A DNA stretch of 64,000 bases from Bacteroidota bacterium (GCA_023424395.1 JAFADY010000021.1:186001-250000), one strand, 5' to 3'. Positions 25,239-34,770 are shown, numbered from the stretch's first letter. Notes: generated from the letters alone by a model not told the origin. Numbers and translations are program-made.

Positions 25239-26330
25239 TTATCTTTTATCTTTGTTGTCGCCTTTTTCAAACCAATTAATAAATTCTTCTGCTTTGGGTT
25301 TGTTATTCTTCCACCATTCCATGGATTCATCGAAATAAGAAACGCTGATGTACCTGCAATAAGTATCGTAATGTTTGGAATTGATGATGCTTGAAAAGAA
25401 CGGAACATAAAAACTCCAGAAATTTCCTTCTTTGTTATTTCGGCTTTCTCTTTCCATAACTTTTATGATGGAGCGGTTCACTTGCTTGAAAGCGACAAAC
25501 AGATCGGTATCCTTGTTAACAGATTTTAGAGAATCGAGGGTGGAAGTAATGGCATGGTAAACAAAATTACGATTTAATCCGTCATAAATAGAAAGTGGCG
25601 GAATTTCATGCGGAAAAAGTACTGTTTCGGGGGTATCCTTCATGAGTTGTTGCTGTATGAAAGACCTTTCAACGGGCCGCCCGGAAGTGGGTTTTATGAG
25701 CATGGTTTGTAGCAATTCTTCGAAAGCGTTTTTCGATCTGCGACTGTCGGGCTCCAACAATAAAAACATTTGGAACGACAGTATGCTCCTTACCCAATAG
25801 GTTTTATCTTTGTTGGCGTAAGCGTCCAACAGAAAAGCCCCGCTGGTGTTTTTATTCAATTCGATGGCACGCCCTACATTCTCTAAGGTTTTGTCTAGAT
25901 CTTTTTTCTTATAATAATTAAGGGCTAAATTAAAACGCATTAAATAGTTATCGCCGTTTTTTTGTAATCCTTCCTGCAGCAACGCTATCGCGTTATCGAT
26001 TTGGTTCATCGCCGCCAGCGATTCGCTTTTTATTGTATATGCGCCAACCGACAGGCTTTTATCGTTGGAGTTTATAACTTGTGTACTGAACTTCGAGGCG
26101 TTCCGGTAATCTTTTGATTTTAAGTAAGAAAGAGCAAGCTCATACATCGCTTTTGTAGATTGTGGGTTTACCCTAAGGGCTTCTTCAAATTTTTGTATTG
26201 CTTGTCGGTATTGACTTTCATCATGCAGCTTTACGCCCTCATCAATAAGTACTTGCGCACTCTTGTTTTGGGCAAAACCGGCAAAAGAGATAAAATATAT
26301 GAGTAAGGGAATTATTCTTATTTTTTTCAT
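25239..26330 (-). CDS. Secreted TPR-repeat protein
   Basis: The 363-residue protein has a signal peptide (ending SFAGFAQ) and several tetratricopeptide repeats in residues 25-170 (for example YRQAIQKFEEALRVNPQSTKAMYELALSYLKSKDYRNA). The C-terminal half has no recognised domain. TPRs mediate protein contacts, so the role may be as a periplasmic scaffold. It reads toward the sigma factor gene with a 40-base gap that holds a separate promoter, so linkage to the sigma operon is not certain. Confidence 0.75.
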   Translation of the reverse strand: MKKIRIIPLLIYFISFAGFAQNKSAQVLIDEGVKLHDESQYRQAIQKFEEALRVNPQSTKAMYELALSYLKSKDYRNASKFSTQVINSNDKSLSVGAYTIKSESLAAMNQIDNAIALLQEGLQKNGDNYLMRFNLALNYYKKKDLDKTLENVGRAIELNKNTSGAFLLDAYANKDKTYWVRSILSFQMFLLLEPDSRRSKNAFEELLQTMLIKPTSGRPVERSFIQQQLMKDTPETVLFPHEIPPLSIYDGLNRNFVYHAITSTLDSLKSVNKDTDLFVAFKQVNRSIIKVMERESRNNKEGNFWSFYVPFFSSIINSKHYDTYCRYISVSYFDESMEWWKNNKPKAEEFINWFEKGDNKDKR

Positions 26331-26474
26331 TTAAATCTTAATTATAAGAGCGTAAAAGTAAAATAAAAACTGAAAGCGTCATCTGTTTTTGTAAAAAATG
26401 ACATTTCATAACAATGCTAAACACTTTATCGTAAAAACACTTCCTTATAAAAACTAAGTAATCGGCAAAAATTG

Positions 26475-26482
26475 TAATTTTG
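26475..26482 (+). promoter_or_regulatory. Promoter -7 box of prmA
   Basis: TAATTTTG, 20 bases before the ATG at 26503. Confidence 0.5.
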
Positions 26483-26502
26483 TAGTTAAATAATCTCAAA
26501 CG

Positions 26503-27342
26503 ATGAAATATTTAGAGATACATATAATTTGCAAACCCAATACTGACACCGTCAGGGACGTTTTGGCTGCGTCACTTTCCGATATAGGGTTCGAAACTTT
26601 TGTTGAAACCAATAACGGAATGTTAGCCTATGTTCAGGAATCTCTATTCTCTGAAAATAAATTAGCCGAAATTATCGGAAATTTTATTTTAGACGCAAAA
26701 TTTAGTTTTAGAATTAAAAAAATAGAAGATAAAAATTGGAATGAAGAGTGGGAAAAGAACTATTTCCAACCCATCGTTATAAATGATAAATGTATAATTT
26801 ACAGCTCTTTTCACCATATTGACGGCGATTACGATTATCGTATTTTAATCGACCCAAAAATGTCGTTCGGCACGGGACATCACCAAACAACCGGTTTGAT
26901 ATTGGAAGAAATATTGAAAATGGAATTGCACGACAAAACCGTACTCGATATGGGATGCGGTACGGCCGTTCTCGCTATTTTGGCATCTATGCGTGGTGCG
27001 AAAAAAATTACGGCTATCGATATAGATGAGTGGGCTTACAGCAACGCATTGGAGAATATAAAGCTCAATAACATTCAAAATGTTTCTGTCTATCTCGGCG
27101 GAGCCGAGTTGTTGGGTAGAGAAAAGTACGATGTGATATTTGCCAATATAAACCGGAATATTCTATTACAAGACATACCCGTTTACTCAAGTATTTTGAA
27201 TATGGGAGGACACCTAATCATGAGCGGTTTTTACGTGGAAGATATTTCTGCCATTCAAGAAAGGATAAAAGAGTTTGATTTAAAGTTCAATTCCTTTTCC
27301 GAAAAAGAAAATTGGGTAGCTGTTGTGTGCCAACGCGAATAA
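26503..27342 (+). CDS. prmA: Ribosomal protein L11 methyltransferase PrmA
   Basis: PrmA trimethylates ribosomal protein L11. The 279-residue protein has an N-terminal substrate-binding domain and a class I SAM fold: MSFGTGHHQTT (near 121-131), VLDMGCGTAVLAILA (near 147-161), AIDIDEWAYSNALENIKLNN and the catalytic-loop FANINRNIL. The family's length is 280-300. It stands alone on the plus strand with its own promoter. Confidence 0.93.
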   Translation: MKYLEIHIICKPNTDTVRDVLAASLSDIGFETFVETNNGMLAYVQESLFSENKLAEIIGNFILDAKFSFRIKKIEDKNWNEEWEKNYFQPIVINDKCIIYSSFHHIDGDYDYRILIDPKMSFGTGHHQTTGLILEEILKMELHDKTVLDMGCGTAVLAILASMRGAKKITAIDIDEWAYSNALENIKLNNIQNVSVYLGGAELLGREKYDVIFANINRNILLQDIPVYSSILNMGGHLIMSGFYVEDISAIQERIKEFDLKFNSFSEKENWVAVVCQRE

Positions 27343-27350
27343 TAATTTTA

Positions 27351-27382
27351 TTGGCTTTCCTGAAAAATAAGTTGTACCTTTG
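27351..27382 (+). promoter_or_regulatory. Promoter of the AAE-type transporter
   Basis: TTG at 27351-27353, 21 bases, then TACCTTTG at 27375-27382, matching the TAnnTTTG consensus. Confidence 0.6.
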
Positions 27383-27425
27383 CAACCGATGTACATTTTA
27401 TAAAAAGTTTTAGGTTATAATCTCT

Positions 27426-29096
27426 ATGGAATGGATTAGCGAATTGATTTTCGGTTCGGGCGTGGCACACGCTGTTTTTGTGTTGGCTTTGGTTATTTCA
27501 TCCGGTATTTTATTGGGAAAAATTAAAATTTTCGGTATTTCACTCGGAATCACTTGGATTTTGTTTGTTGGAATATTTCTTGGACATCTCGGCTTAGGCA
27601 TCGATGAAAATATTCTGCACTTTATCAAAGAGTTCGGGTTGATACTATTCATTTATTCTATCGGGATGCAAGTTGGGCCGAGTTTTTTTTCATCCTTTAA
27701 GCAGGGTGGAATTACTTTAAATTTTCTGGCTTCGGGAGTAATTTTGCTTGGTGTAGTTACCGCGTATATAATTCATTTAGTTACCGATACACCCATTGCA
27801 ACAATGGTGGGGATTTTGTCGGGAGCGGTAACAAATACCCCCGGACTTGGCGCTGCCCAGCAAACTTACTTTGATATAAACGGAACTAACGATCCTTCGA
27901 TAGCTATGGGGTATGCGGTTGCCTATCCGTTGGGCGTAGTAGGAATAATTCTTTCCTTGGTATTTTTCAAAATTATTTTTAGAATAAATCTTGAAAAAGA
28001 AACCAAATCTTTAGAGACCACAAGTGGAACTCAAATGACGGAACCACACATGTTTTCTCTTCAGGTTCAAAATCCGGCTATTTTCGGAAAAACGATTCGC
28101 GAAATAAAACAATTGATAGAAAAAGAGTTTGTAGTTTCACGGGTTCTGCACGTGGAGAGCGGTATGATGGTCGTTCCTCAAACCGATACGGTTTTAAACA
28201 ACAACGACAAGATTTTAGTGGTTTCCAATCTTCAAAATATAGATACGGTGGAAGCGCTTATCGGCAAACGGATTGAGATGTATAAAGAGCAATGGGATAA
28301 GCTGGATTCTCAACTCGTTTCCCGAAGAATCAACGTTACAAAATCGGAAATAAACGGAAAATCTATCGGGCAACTGAAGCTGCGCAACCTTTTCGGAGTA
28401 AATATTACGCGAGTAAATAGAGCAGGGGTTGACCTGATCGGCAACCCGCAATTGCAATTACAATTGGGCGACCGCGTTACGGTTGTAGGTTCCGAAGCCG
28501 CTATTGCCAATGTGGAAAAGTTCTTGGGAAATTCATTAAAACGCCTACGCGAGCCAAACCTCATTTCTATTTTTATCGGTATTGCTTTGGGCGTGCTTTT
28601 AGGAAGTATTCCTTTTATGTTGCCCGGCATCCCGCAGCCTGTGAAGCTCGGTTTAGCCGGAGGCCCCTTAATCGTAGCCATTTTGATGAGTAAGTTCGGC
28701 CCCAAATATGGCCTGATTACCTATACAACAATGAGCGCCAACCTGATGTTGCGCGAAATAGGAATAGCCTTGTTTCTCGCCTGTGTAGGACTGGGCGCCG
28801 GAGAAGGTTTCGTAGAGACTGTGGTAAATGGCGGATACAAATGGATTGGATACGGAGTAATTATAACGCTTGTTCCTTTGTTCATTGTGGGAGTGATTGG
28901 CCGAAAAGGTTGTAAACTCAATTATTTCACTTTAATGGGTTTACTTTCGGGCAGTATGACCGATCCGCCGGCGTTGTCTTACGCCAATGCAACTGCCGGT
29001 AATGATATTCCTGCCGTGAGTTACGCAACGGTTTATCCGTTGACTATGTTTTTACGTGTTATAACGGCACAACTTATGATTCTTCTTTTTATGTAA
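27426..29096 (+). CDS. AAE-family transporter (YidE/YbjL type) with TrkA-C domains
   Basis: The 556-residue protein has two blocks of membrane segments (about 1-185 and 375-556) around two soluble RCK_C/TrkA-C regions (about 200-285 and 295-370). This is the layout of the aspartate-alanine exchanger family (YidE/YbjL). Repeated family motifs GxxxxNTPGLGAA (near 138-150) and GSMTDPPALSYAN (near 517-529) are the two inverted-repeat signature segments. Transported substrate is not known for most members. Single gene with its own promoter. Confidence 0.88.
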   Translation: MEWISELIFGSGVAHAVFVLALVISSGILLGKIKIFGISLGITWILFVGIFLGHLGLGIDENILHFIKEFGLILFIYSIGMQVGPSFFSSFKQGGITLNFLASGVILLGVVTAYIIHLVTDTPIATMVGILSGAVTNTPGLGAAQQTYFDINGTNDPSIAMGYAVAYPLGVVGIILSLVFFKIIFRINLEKETKSLETTSGTQMTEPHMFSLQVQNPAIFGKTIREIKQLIEKEFVVSRVLHVESGMMVVPQTDTVLNNNDKILVVSNLQNIDTVEALIGKRIEMYKEQWDKLDSQLVSRRINVTKSEINGKSIGQLKLRNLFGVNITRVNRAGVDLIGNPQLQLQLGDRVTVVGSEAAIANVEKFLGNSLKRLREPNLISIFIGIALGVLLGSIPFMLPGIPQPVKLGLAGGPLIVAILMSKFGPKYGLITYTTMSANLMLREIGIALFLACVGLGAGEGFVETVVNGGYKWIGYGVIITLVPLFIVGVIGRKGCKLNYFTLMGLLSGSMTDPPALSYANATAGNDIPAVSYATVYPLTMFLRVITAQLMILLFM

Positions 29097-29108
29097 GCGT
29101 CGCTTATT

Positions 29109-29122
29109 TGCAATCGTTTGCA
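29109..29122 (+). promoter_or_regulatory. Putative LacI/MalR-type operator upstream of malQ
   Basis: TGCAATCGTTTGCA has the form TGCAA-n-CG-n-TTGCA, the classical pattern of LacI/GalR-family operators, close to the MalR site. It lies about 158 bases before the glucanotransferase gene. A TAGTTTTG -7-like box follows at 29177-29184. The regulator is not in the window, so this is a prediction. Confidence 0.4.
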
Positions 29123-29176
29123 CTTGATTATCGACGAAAAACGGCTTTATTAAATGGTTTCTTGTTTAAACATTCG

Positions 29177-29184
29177 TAGTTTTG
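29177..29184 (+). promoter_or_regulatory. Possible -7 box of malQ
   Basis: TAGTTTTG fits TAnnTTTG and lies 95 bases before the ATG. The -33 spacing is poor. Confidence 0.35.
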
Positions 29185-29279
29185 TTTAAGCGGACAATTT
29201 TTAATACCATTGTTCCGACTTACAGAGAGAGTAAATATATTGGGTTGCCAAACCATGAATTTTATCATAACAGATATAA

Positions 29280-31943
29280 ATGAGTCTTCTTAAATTTCAA
29301 ATAGATTACCACACCAACTTCGGAGAAGAGTTGTTTGTTTGCGGTTCCATTCCCGAATTAGGAGGCATGGATGAAAGTAAAGCTTTGAAATTGTCTTATG
29401 CCGACGGGCTTTGGACTTCCGAAATCAAAACCACATCGTCAGACGTATTGAGATATTACTATTTTTTGAGTGAACACGGCAATATAACGAGACGGGAATG
29501 GGGAAGTAACCGACGATTACAAATGAGAAAAAACAAAAATTTTATTGTTCGGGATTCGTGGAAAAACAAACCATATCATAGCTATTTGTATTCTTCGGTT
29601 TTTACAAAAAGCGTTTTTGCCCACGAGAAAAACCATAAGCAAATAAAATATACTCCCAACAGCATTTTGGTGAATGTCATCTGTCCTTATGTAAAAAAAG
29701 GAGAATATGTGGCTATTTGCGGAAATAACTATTATTTAGGAAATTGGGAAACAGAAAAATCTTTGCCGTTGTCTTATGTTGGAAATTCAGAATGGCAAAT
29801 AATTCTCAACGCGCAAAAAATTACTGATGGTACAAACTATAAATTTGTTATCCTCAATAAGGATAACAAACAAGTTGTGCATTGGGAAGATGGGGAAAAT
29901 CGTATTTTAAGCTCCGGAAAAAATGAGCAAAAAAATACTGTTCTCGCGGAAATGGCTTTGCAATATCATTACGATAATTTTTCATACAAAGGTACGGGAA
30001 CCACTATCCCCGTTTTTTCTTTAAAGAGTGATGATAGCTTCGGAATAGGCGATTTCTATGATCTGAGAAAAATGATAGATTGGGCTTCGATAACAGGCCA
30101 ACAGATCATCCAGATGTTGCCGATCAACGATACGACAACCACCCATTCCAACGCGGATTCTTATCCGTATAGCGCTATTTCAATTTACGCCTTACATCCT
30201 ATTTATTTGGGGCTGAAAGAATTTCCATTGAAAGAGGCCAAAATGAAATCTTATTTGAAAGCGGCAAAAAAACTGAATGATTTACCCGTGATCGATTACG
30301 AAAACACACTGAAACTCAAAACAAATTATACCAAAGATTTATTCGCACAAGAAGGCGCGGCAATTTTGGCTTCGCCAGAATATAAAACTTTCTGCGAAAA
30401 AAATAAATTTTGGCTTTTTTCATACGCTTGTTATTGCTATTTACGCGATAAATTCGGAACAGCTCACTTCAGGGATTGGGGAGAATATGCCGTTTACGAT
30501 GAATTGAAATTAGAAAAAATGATCCGGGAAAACGACGAAGCTAAGCAAATCACCGATTTTCACTGTTTCGTGCAATTCTTGCTCGATAAACAATTGTCCA
30601 GCGTACAGCAATACGCGCACACCAAAGGCGTAGCGCTAAAAGGCGATATCCCGATCGGGATAAATCGCGACAGCATCGATGCTTGGACATCGCCGCATCT
30701 TTTCAATATGGATACTCAAACTGGCGCGCCGCCCGACGATTTTTCTTTTTTTGGCCAAAATTGGGGTTTCCCCACCTACAATTGGTTCGCCATGGAGAAA
30801 GAAGGCTACGCCTGGTGGAAAAATCGCTTCCGAAAAATGGCGGATTATTTCGACGCTTACCGCATTGACCACATTCTCGGATTTTTCAGGATTTGGGAAA
30901 TTCCTATGCATTCCATGCAAGGATTGTTGGGGCATTTTCGCCCGGCTCTGCCTTATTGGGCTGAGGAACTGCATAGGGCAGGAATTCCTTTCGATGAAGA
31001 GAGAATGGCAAAACCCTTTATTCATGAAGGTTTTTTGCCCGATATTTTTGGAGAAAACACGCCGGAAGTTATCGAAAAGTACCTCAATGTATCGGGGTGG
31101 CAACTTTTTTCGCTCAAGCACGAATACAATACACAACACAAAATACAAGGGTTGTTTTGGGACAAAACCGATGAAAAAAACCTCCGCATTCGCGACGGAT
31201 TGTATGCCTTGTGCAACGAAGTACTGTTCGTGAAAGACCGCATTGATCACAATAAATATCATCCGCGCATCACCGCGCAATACACCTATTCTTACGGATA
31301 TTTGCCCGATGAGGTGAAAAACGCGTTTAACCGGCTGTACGATGATTTTTATTATCACCGCCACAACTATTTCTGGCGCGAGCAAGCCATGAAAAAGTTG
31401 CCCGCGCTCATTTCTTCAACTTCCATGCTCGTTTGCGGAGAAGATTTGGGAATGGTGCCCGATTGCGTACCATCGGTAATGAACGAATTACAGATTTTGA
31501 GCCTCGAAATACAACGCATGCCCAAAGACCCCAAAACGGTGTTTTCCGATTTAAACAGTTTGCCGTATTTGTCGGTTTGCACGACTTCTACGCACGACAT
31601 GTCGCCCATTCGTTTGTGGTGGCCCGAGAACAAGGATTTGACGCAACGTTATTACAACGAAATCCTTTATCACGAAGGCGAAGCGCCCGACGAATGTTCG
31701 CCCGGATTATGCGCCGAAATTCTGCAAAAGCATCTCGATTCGTCGGCTATGTGGGTAGTTTTGCCTTGGCAAGATTGGATGTCGGTTTCCGAAGAACTTC
31801 GCAGAAAAAATGCCGCCGAAGAGCGGATAAACATTCCTGCCGACCCTCACCACTATTGGTGTTATCGGATGCATATATCGTTGGATAATTTGTTGAAAGA
31901 AACGGAGTTTAATCAAATGATAAACGATTTGTCTCAACGATAA
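29280..31943 (+). CDS. malQ: 4-alpha-glucanotransferase (GH77) with two CBM20 starch-binding domains
   Basis: The enzyme moves alpha-1,4-glucan segments between chains and uses maltose and maltodextrins. The 887-residue protein starts with two CBM20 modules (about 1-100 and 130-240; FQIDYHTNFGEELFVCGSIPELG and VNVICPYVKKGEYVAICGNNYYLGNW). The GH77 barrel follows from about 260, with SYPYSAISIYALHPIYL, DIPIGINRDSIDAW, YRIDHILGFFRIWEIP (Asp nucleophile), CGEDLGMVP (Glu acid/base) and TSTHDMSPIRLWW (His-Asp). The CBM20-CBM20-GH77 layout is that of DPE2-type enzymes. There is no signal peptide, so it is cytoplasmic, probably in maltodextrin or glycogen turnover. Confidence 0.94.
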   Translation: MSLLKFQIDYHTNFGEELFVCGSIPELGGMDESKALKLSYADGLWTSEIKTTSSDVLRYYYFLSEHGNITRREWGSNRRLQMRKNKNFIVRDSWKNKPYHSYLYSSVFTKSVFAHEKNHKQIKYTPNSILVNVICPYVKKGEYVAICGNNYYLGNWETEKSLPLSYVGNSEWQIILNAQKITDGTNYKFVILNKDNKQVVHWEDGENRILSSGKNEQKNTVLAEMALQYHYDNFSYKGTGTTIPVFSLKSDDSFGIGDFYDLRKMIDWASITGQQIIQMLPINDTTTTHSNADSYPYSAISIYALHPIYLGLKEFPLKEAKMKSYLKAAKKLNDLPVIDYENTLKLKTNYTKDLFAQEGAAILASPEYKTFCEKNKFWLFSYACYCYLRDKFGTAHFRDWGEYAVYDELKLEKMIRENDEAKQITDFHCFVQFLLDKQLSSVQQYAHTKGVALKGDIPIGINRDSIDAWTSPHLFNMDTQTGAPPDDFSFFGQNWGFPTYNWFAMEKEGYAWWKNRFRKMADYFDAYRIDHILGFFRIWEIPMHSMQGLLGHFRPALPYWAEELHRAGIPFDEERMAKPFIHEGFLPDIFGENTPEVIEKYLNVSGWQLFSLKHEYNTQHKIQGLFWDKTDEKNLRIRDGLYALCNEVLFVKDRIDHNKYHPRITAQYTYSYGYLPDEVKNAFNRLYDDFYYHRHNYFWREQAMKKLPALISSTSMLVCGEDLGMVPDCVPSVMNELQILSLEIQRMPKDPKTVFSDLNSLPYLSVCTTSTHDMSPIRLWWPENKDLTQRYYNEILYHEGEAPDECSPGLCAEILQKHLDSSAMWVVLPWQDWMSVSEELRRKNAAEERINIPADPHHYWCYRMHISLDNLLKETEFNQMINDLSQR

Positions 31944-32046
31944 ATCATATGAACACGATTCTATAGCTCGAATAAACTATTTGAACTATAATTTTATTTG
32001 CTCAATTTCTCTAAAAACAATACCTTTGAGAAAAATATTTCAGAGG

Positions 32047-32694
32047 ATGAAAACACTCAAAGTTCCACATCAGCATATTTCCGGATATGAAACTATTTTC
32101 GATAAAATTAAATTGCTTCACGAAGCCGGCGCAGAAGCTATCATCGAACAAGTGAATTGGAAAAAAGAGTTTCCGAAAAAAATTCCGGTTTCGGTGCGCG
32201 TTGCACACGATGGCGAAAAAATTTATCTGCTTTACAACGTGAAAGGTGAAAGATTGCATGCGGCAACCATCGAAGACTTCGGCCCTGTGTGGGAAGACAG
32301 TTGCGTGGAATTTTTTATGCAACGCGAAGGAGAAGAGAAATACCGTAACTTCGAATGTAATGTGTTGGGCGCTCTGCTTGCTGCAAAACGATTTGACAGA
32401 AACTCTCCCGAACGTTTGGTAGATGAGATGCCTTCTATAGTGAGGCAAACATTTATTGAACATAAATATGAAAACGGGATTCAGATGAGCGATTGGAGCG
32501 CTTATCTGGAAATCCCCAAAAAAGCGATGGGGTTTGCCGAGGCCGAATCGCTTTCGGGACAAAAACTAAGAGCCAATTTTTACAAGTGCGGCGATAAAAC
32601 GCCTGAACCGCACTTTATCAGCTGGAATCTCATCGAAACGCCGTCGCCCAATTTTCATGCTCCCCAATTTTTCGGGATTTTAGAATTAGAATAA
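32047..32694 (+). CDS. Carbohydrate-binding family 9-like protein
   Basis: From ATG 32047 (MKTLKVPHQH; the frame opens at 31981 but the first 22 residues are not family-like) the protein has 215 residues with a CBM9-like beta-sandwich: VSVRVAHDGEKIYLLYNVKGE, VWEDSCVEFFMQ, and a C-terminal ISWNLIETPSPNFHAPQFFGILELE. It has no signal peptide and no catalytic domain. Such stand-alone proteins are widespread in Bacteroidota and of unknown function. It lies between malQ and a sugar-kinase-like gene, 24 bases before the latter, so it may be cotranscribed with it. Confidence 0.8.
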   Translation: MKTLKVPHQHISGYETIFDKIKLLHEAGAEAIIEQVNWKKEFPKKIPVSVRVAHDGEKIYLLYNVKGERLHAATIEDFGPVWEDSCVEFFMQREGEEKYRNFECNVLGALLAAKRFDRNSPERLVDEMPSIVRQTFIEHKYENGIQMSDWSAYLEIPKKAMGFAEAESLSGQKLRANFYKCGDKTPEPHFISWNLIETPSPNFHAPQFFGILELE

Positions 32695-32718
32695 ATCATC
32701 AATCTCATTCAAAACAAT

Positions 32719-33822
32719 ATGCACGATATCAACCAACTAAGAGAAATCGTAACTCAATTTATCGGGCAAAAAGCCAACATCGATATACAGCCTTTGGGCA
32801 AAGGGCACATCAACGATTCTTTTAAGGTAAAAGCCGGAGAAAAGGAATACGTGTTGCAACGCGTTAACCATGCTATTTTTAAAAATGTGCCTGAACTGCA
32901 AAATAATATTCTACGCGTTACCACGCACATCCGCCAAAAACTGATGAACGCCCAAGTGGAAGACATCGACCGCAAGGTGCTGACGCTCATCCCAACCGCC
33001 GATGGCAAATTATATTACCAAGACATCAAAGGCAATTACTGGCGCTTGATGGATTTTATCCACGACAGCAAAAGCTACGACGAAATTACTCCCGAACTGG
33101 CTTACAGGGCAGGCCTCGCCTTCGGCGAATTTCAACGTATGCTGGCCGATTTGCCCGGCGGGCCGTTGTTTGAAACCATTCCCGATTTTCACAATATGGA
33201 GTCGCGTTTGAAAACCTTCAGAGAATCCGTCAAGGCAAATAAAGCAGGCCGTTTGGCCGAGGTTCAGGATTTGGTGAACGAGATTGAAGATCGCGCCGAT
33301 GAAATGTGCAAAGCCGAAAAGTTATACCGCGAAGGCAAACTGCCCAAACGCACCAATCATTGCGACACGAAAGTGAACAATGTGCTCTTCGACCACAACG
33401 ACCAAGTCTTGTGTGTGGTGGATTTGGACACGGTGATGCCTGGCTATGTATTGTCGGATTTCGGTGATTTCATCCGCACCGGAGCCAACAAAGGCGCGGA
33501 AGATGATAAAAACTTGGAGAATGTCGCCCTCGATTTAGATATTTTTGAAGGTTACACCAAAGGTTATCTGCAAAACGCGGCTTCGTTCCTTACTGATACG
33601 GAAATAGAAAATCTGGCTTTCGGAGCCAAGTTGCTCACTTATATGCAAACCGTGCGTTTCCTCACCGATTATATCGATGGCGATACTTATTACAAAATCG
33701 CTTACGGCGATCATAATTTGATACGCTCCAAAGCACAATTTAAATTTCTACAAAGCCTCGAAGAGAATTTCGACAACATGCAACGGATTGTTCTTGATAC
33801 GGCTGACAAATTCAAAAACTGA
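32719..33822 (+). CDS. NahK/MdsC-like sugar 1-kinase (aminoglycoside phosphotransferase fold)
   Basis: The 367-residue protein has an APH-type kinase fold: LGKGHINDSFKV as the glycine-rich loop, EYVLQRVNHAIFKN, the catalytic loop NHCDTKVNNVLFD and the metal-binding VVDLDTVMPG with FGDFIRTGANKG. The sequence resembles N-acetylhexosamine 1-kinase (NahK) and the so-called mucin-desulfatase MdsC relatives of Bacteroides. The likely role is phosphorylation of GlcNAc or GalNAc at carbon 1, but the exact sugar is not shown. Cytoplasmic. It could serve the salvage of amino sugars released by enzymes such as the GH20 encoded further on. Confidence 0.75.
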   Translation: MHDINQLREIVTQFIGQKANIDIQPLGKGHINDSFKVKAGEKEYVLQRVNHAIFKNVPELQNNILRVTTHIRQKLMNAQVEDIDRKVLTLIPTADGKLYYQDIKGNYWRLMDFIHDSKSYDEITPELAYRAGLAFGEFQRMLADLPGGPLFETIPDFHNMESRLKTFRESVKANKAGRLAEVQDLVNEIEDRADEMCKAEKLYREGKLPKRTNHCDTKVNNVLFDHNDQVLCVVDLDTVMPGYVLSDFGDFIRTGANKGAEDDKNLENVALDLDIFEGYTKGYLQNAASFLTDTEIENLAFGAKLLTYMQTVRFLTDYIDGDTYYKIAYGDHNLIRSKAQFKFLQSLEENFDNMQRIVLDTADKFKN

Positions 33823-33872
33823 GAATCGATAAATAAATAATATAAAACCAAGCGATGTAAAGAAAAAATTAC

Positions 33873-33880
33873 TATCTTTG
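33873..33880 (+). promoter_or_regulatory. Promoter -7 box of yceD-rpmF
   Basis: TATCTTTG, 27 bases before the GTG start at 33908. Because transcription starts just after it, the apparent earlier TTG start (33878) is excluded. Confidence 0.65.
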
Positions 33881-33907
33881 CACCGCTTTATTTTTGAGGT
33901 AAAAAAA

Positions 33908-34492
33908 GTGGCAAAATTCAGTTTATACAATATATCTTTAAAAAACCTCTCTCCCGGTAAACATACTTATGAGTATGAATTGGATAGAAAGTTTTTTGAA
34001 GCCATCGACGGAGACGAAGTAAAAAAAGGGAACGTGAAAGTGGGGTTAACGGTAAACAAAACTTCATCTACGTATGAATTTAACTTCGATTTAAAAGGCG
34101 TTATACAGATTCCCTGCAACCGCTGCCTGGACGATATGAACCAGGAGGTAGATTCGCAAAACCGCCTTATTGTGAAACTCGGCAAAGAATATTCCGAAGA
34201 AAGCGACGAGGTGATTATCATTCCCGAAGACGAGGGAGAAATTAATATCGCTTGGTTTTTGTACGAATTCGTAGCGTTGAATATTCCGATCAAACATATT
34301 CATGAACCCGGCACTTGCAATAAAACAATGTCCTCGAAACTTCGCAAGCACAGAGCTGTAAGTCGAGATGATGAAGGTGATGACGAATTGGACGAGGATA
34401 CGGAATTAGACGATGACGAGGATAATAATACCTCCGAAACTGTCGATCCCCGCTGGGAAGGCCTTAAAGGATTGAGTTTCGATGAAAATTAA
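33908..34492 (+). CDS. yceD: YceD/DUF177 family protein
   Basis: The 194-residue protein carries the DUF177 core: IPCNRCLDDMNQEVD near residue 75-90 and a Cys near the end (EPGTCNKTM). It has a long acidic tail (DDEGDDELDEDTELDDDED). YceD affects 23S rRNA accumulation in bacteria and plants, and is almost always next to rpmF, as here. A GTG start at 33908 is chosen because the upstream in-frame TTG lies in the promoter box. The acidic tail is longer than in proteobacterial homologues. Confidence 0.88.
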   Translation: MAKFSLYNISLKNLSPGKHTYEYELDRKFFEAIDGDEVKKGNVKVGLTVNKTSSTYEFNFDLKGVIQIPCNRCLDDMNQEVDSQNRLIVKLGKEYSEESDEVIIIPEDEGEINIAWFLYEFVALNIPIKHIHEPGTCNKTMSSKLRKHRAVSRDDEGDDELDEDTELDDDEDNNTSETVDPRWEGLKGLSFDEN

Positions 34493-34521
34493 TTGATCAA
34501 ATAACATAAAATAAATATAAA

Positions 34522-34707
34522 ATGGCACATCCAAAAAGAAGACAGTCTTCTTCAAGACAAGGAAAAAGAAGATCGCACGACCACGCTAAAATGCCCACAA
34601 TGGCAATTTGCCCCAATTGCGGTGCGTGGCACATTTATCACACCGTTTGCGGTGAGTGCGGATATTACAGAGGAAAATTAGCAATCGAAAAAGGGGTTGC
34701 CGTATAA
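34522..34707 (+). CDS. rpmF: 50S ribosomal protein L32
   Basis: L32 is a small zinc-ribbon protein of the large subunit. The 61 residues begin AHPKRRQSSSRQGKRRSHDH and contain two CxxC pairs (CPNCGAWH and CGECGYY), i.e. the zinc-binding form. It is found 29 bases after yceD and is followed by a hairpin before fabH. Confidence 0.97.
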   Translation: MAHPKRRQSSSRQGKRRSHDHAKMPTMAICPNCGAWHIYHTVCGECGYYRGKLAIEKGVAV

Positions 34708-34730
34708 CCTTTTTTTAAATGAATTAAAAT

Positions 34731-34770
34731 AAAACCTCGAAACAACACTCTTGTTTTTCGGGGTTTTTAA
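34731..34770 (+). terminator. Terminator-like hairpin between rpmF and fabH
   Basis: A stem of about 12 pairs: AAAACCTCGAAA (34731-34742) with TTTTCGGGGTTTT (34756-34767), including one G-T pair, with a T-rich end. It lies just before fabH, so it probably reduces, rather than blocks, read-through. Confidence 0.6.

Noticed and set aside
30636..31385. 249-residue minus-strand frame opposite malQ
   Set aside because: It overlaps the GH77 catalytic core in antisense and has no signal, start context or recognisable domain.
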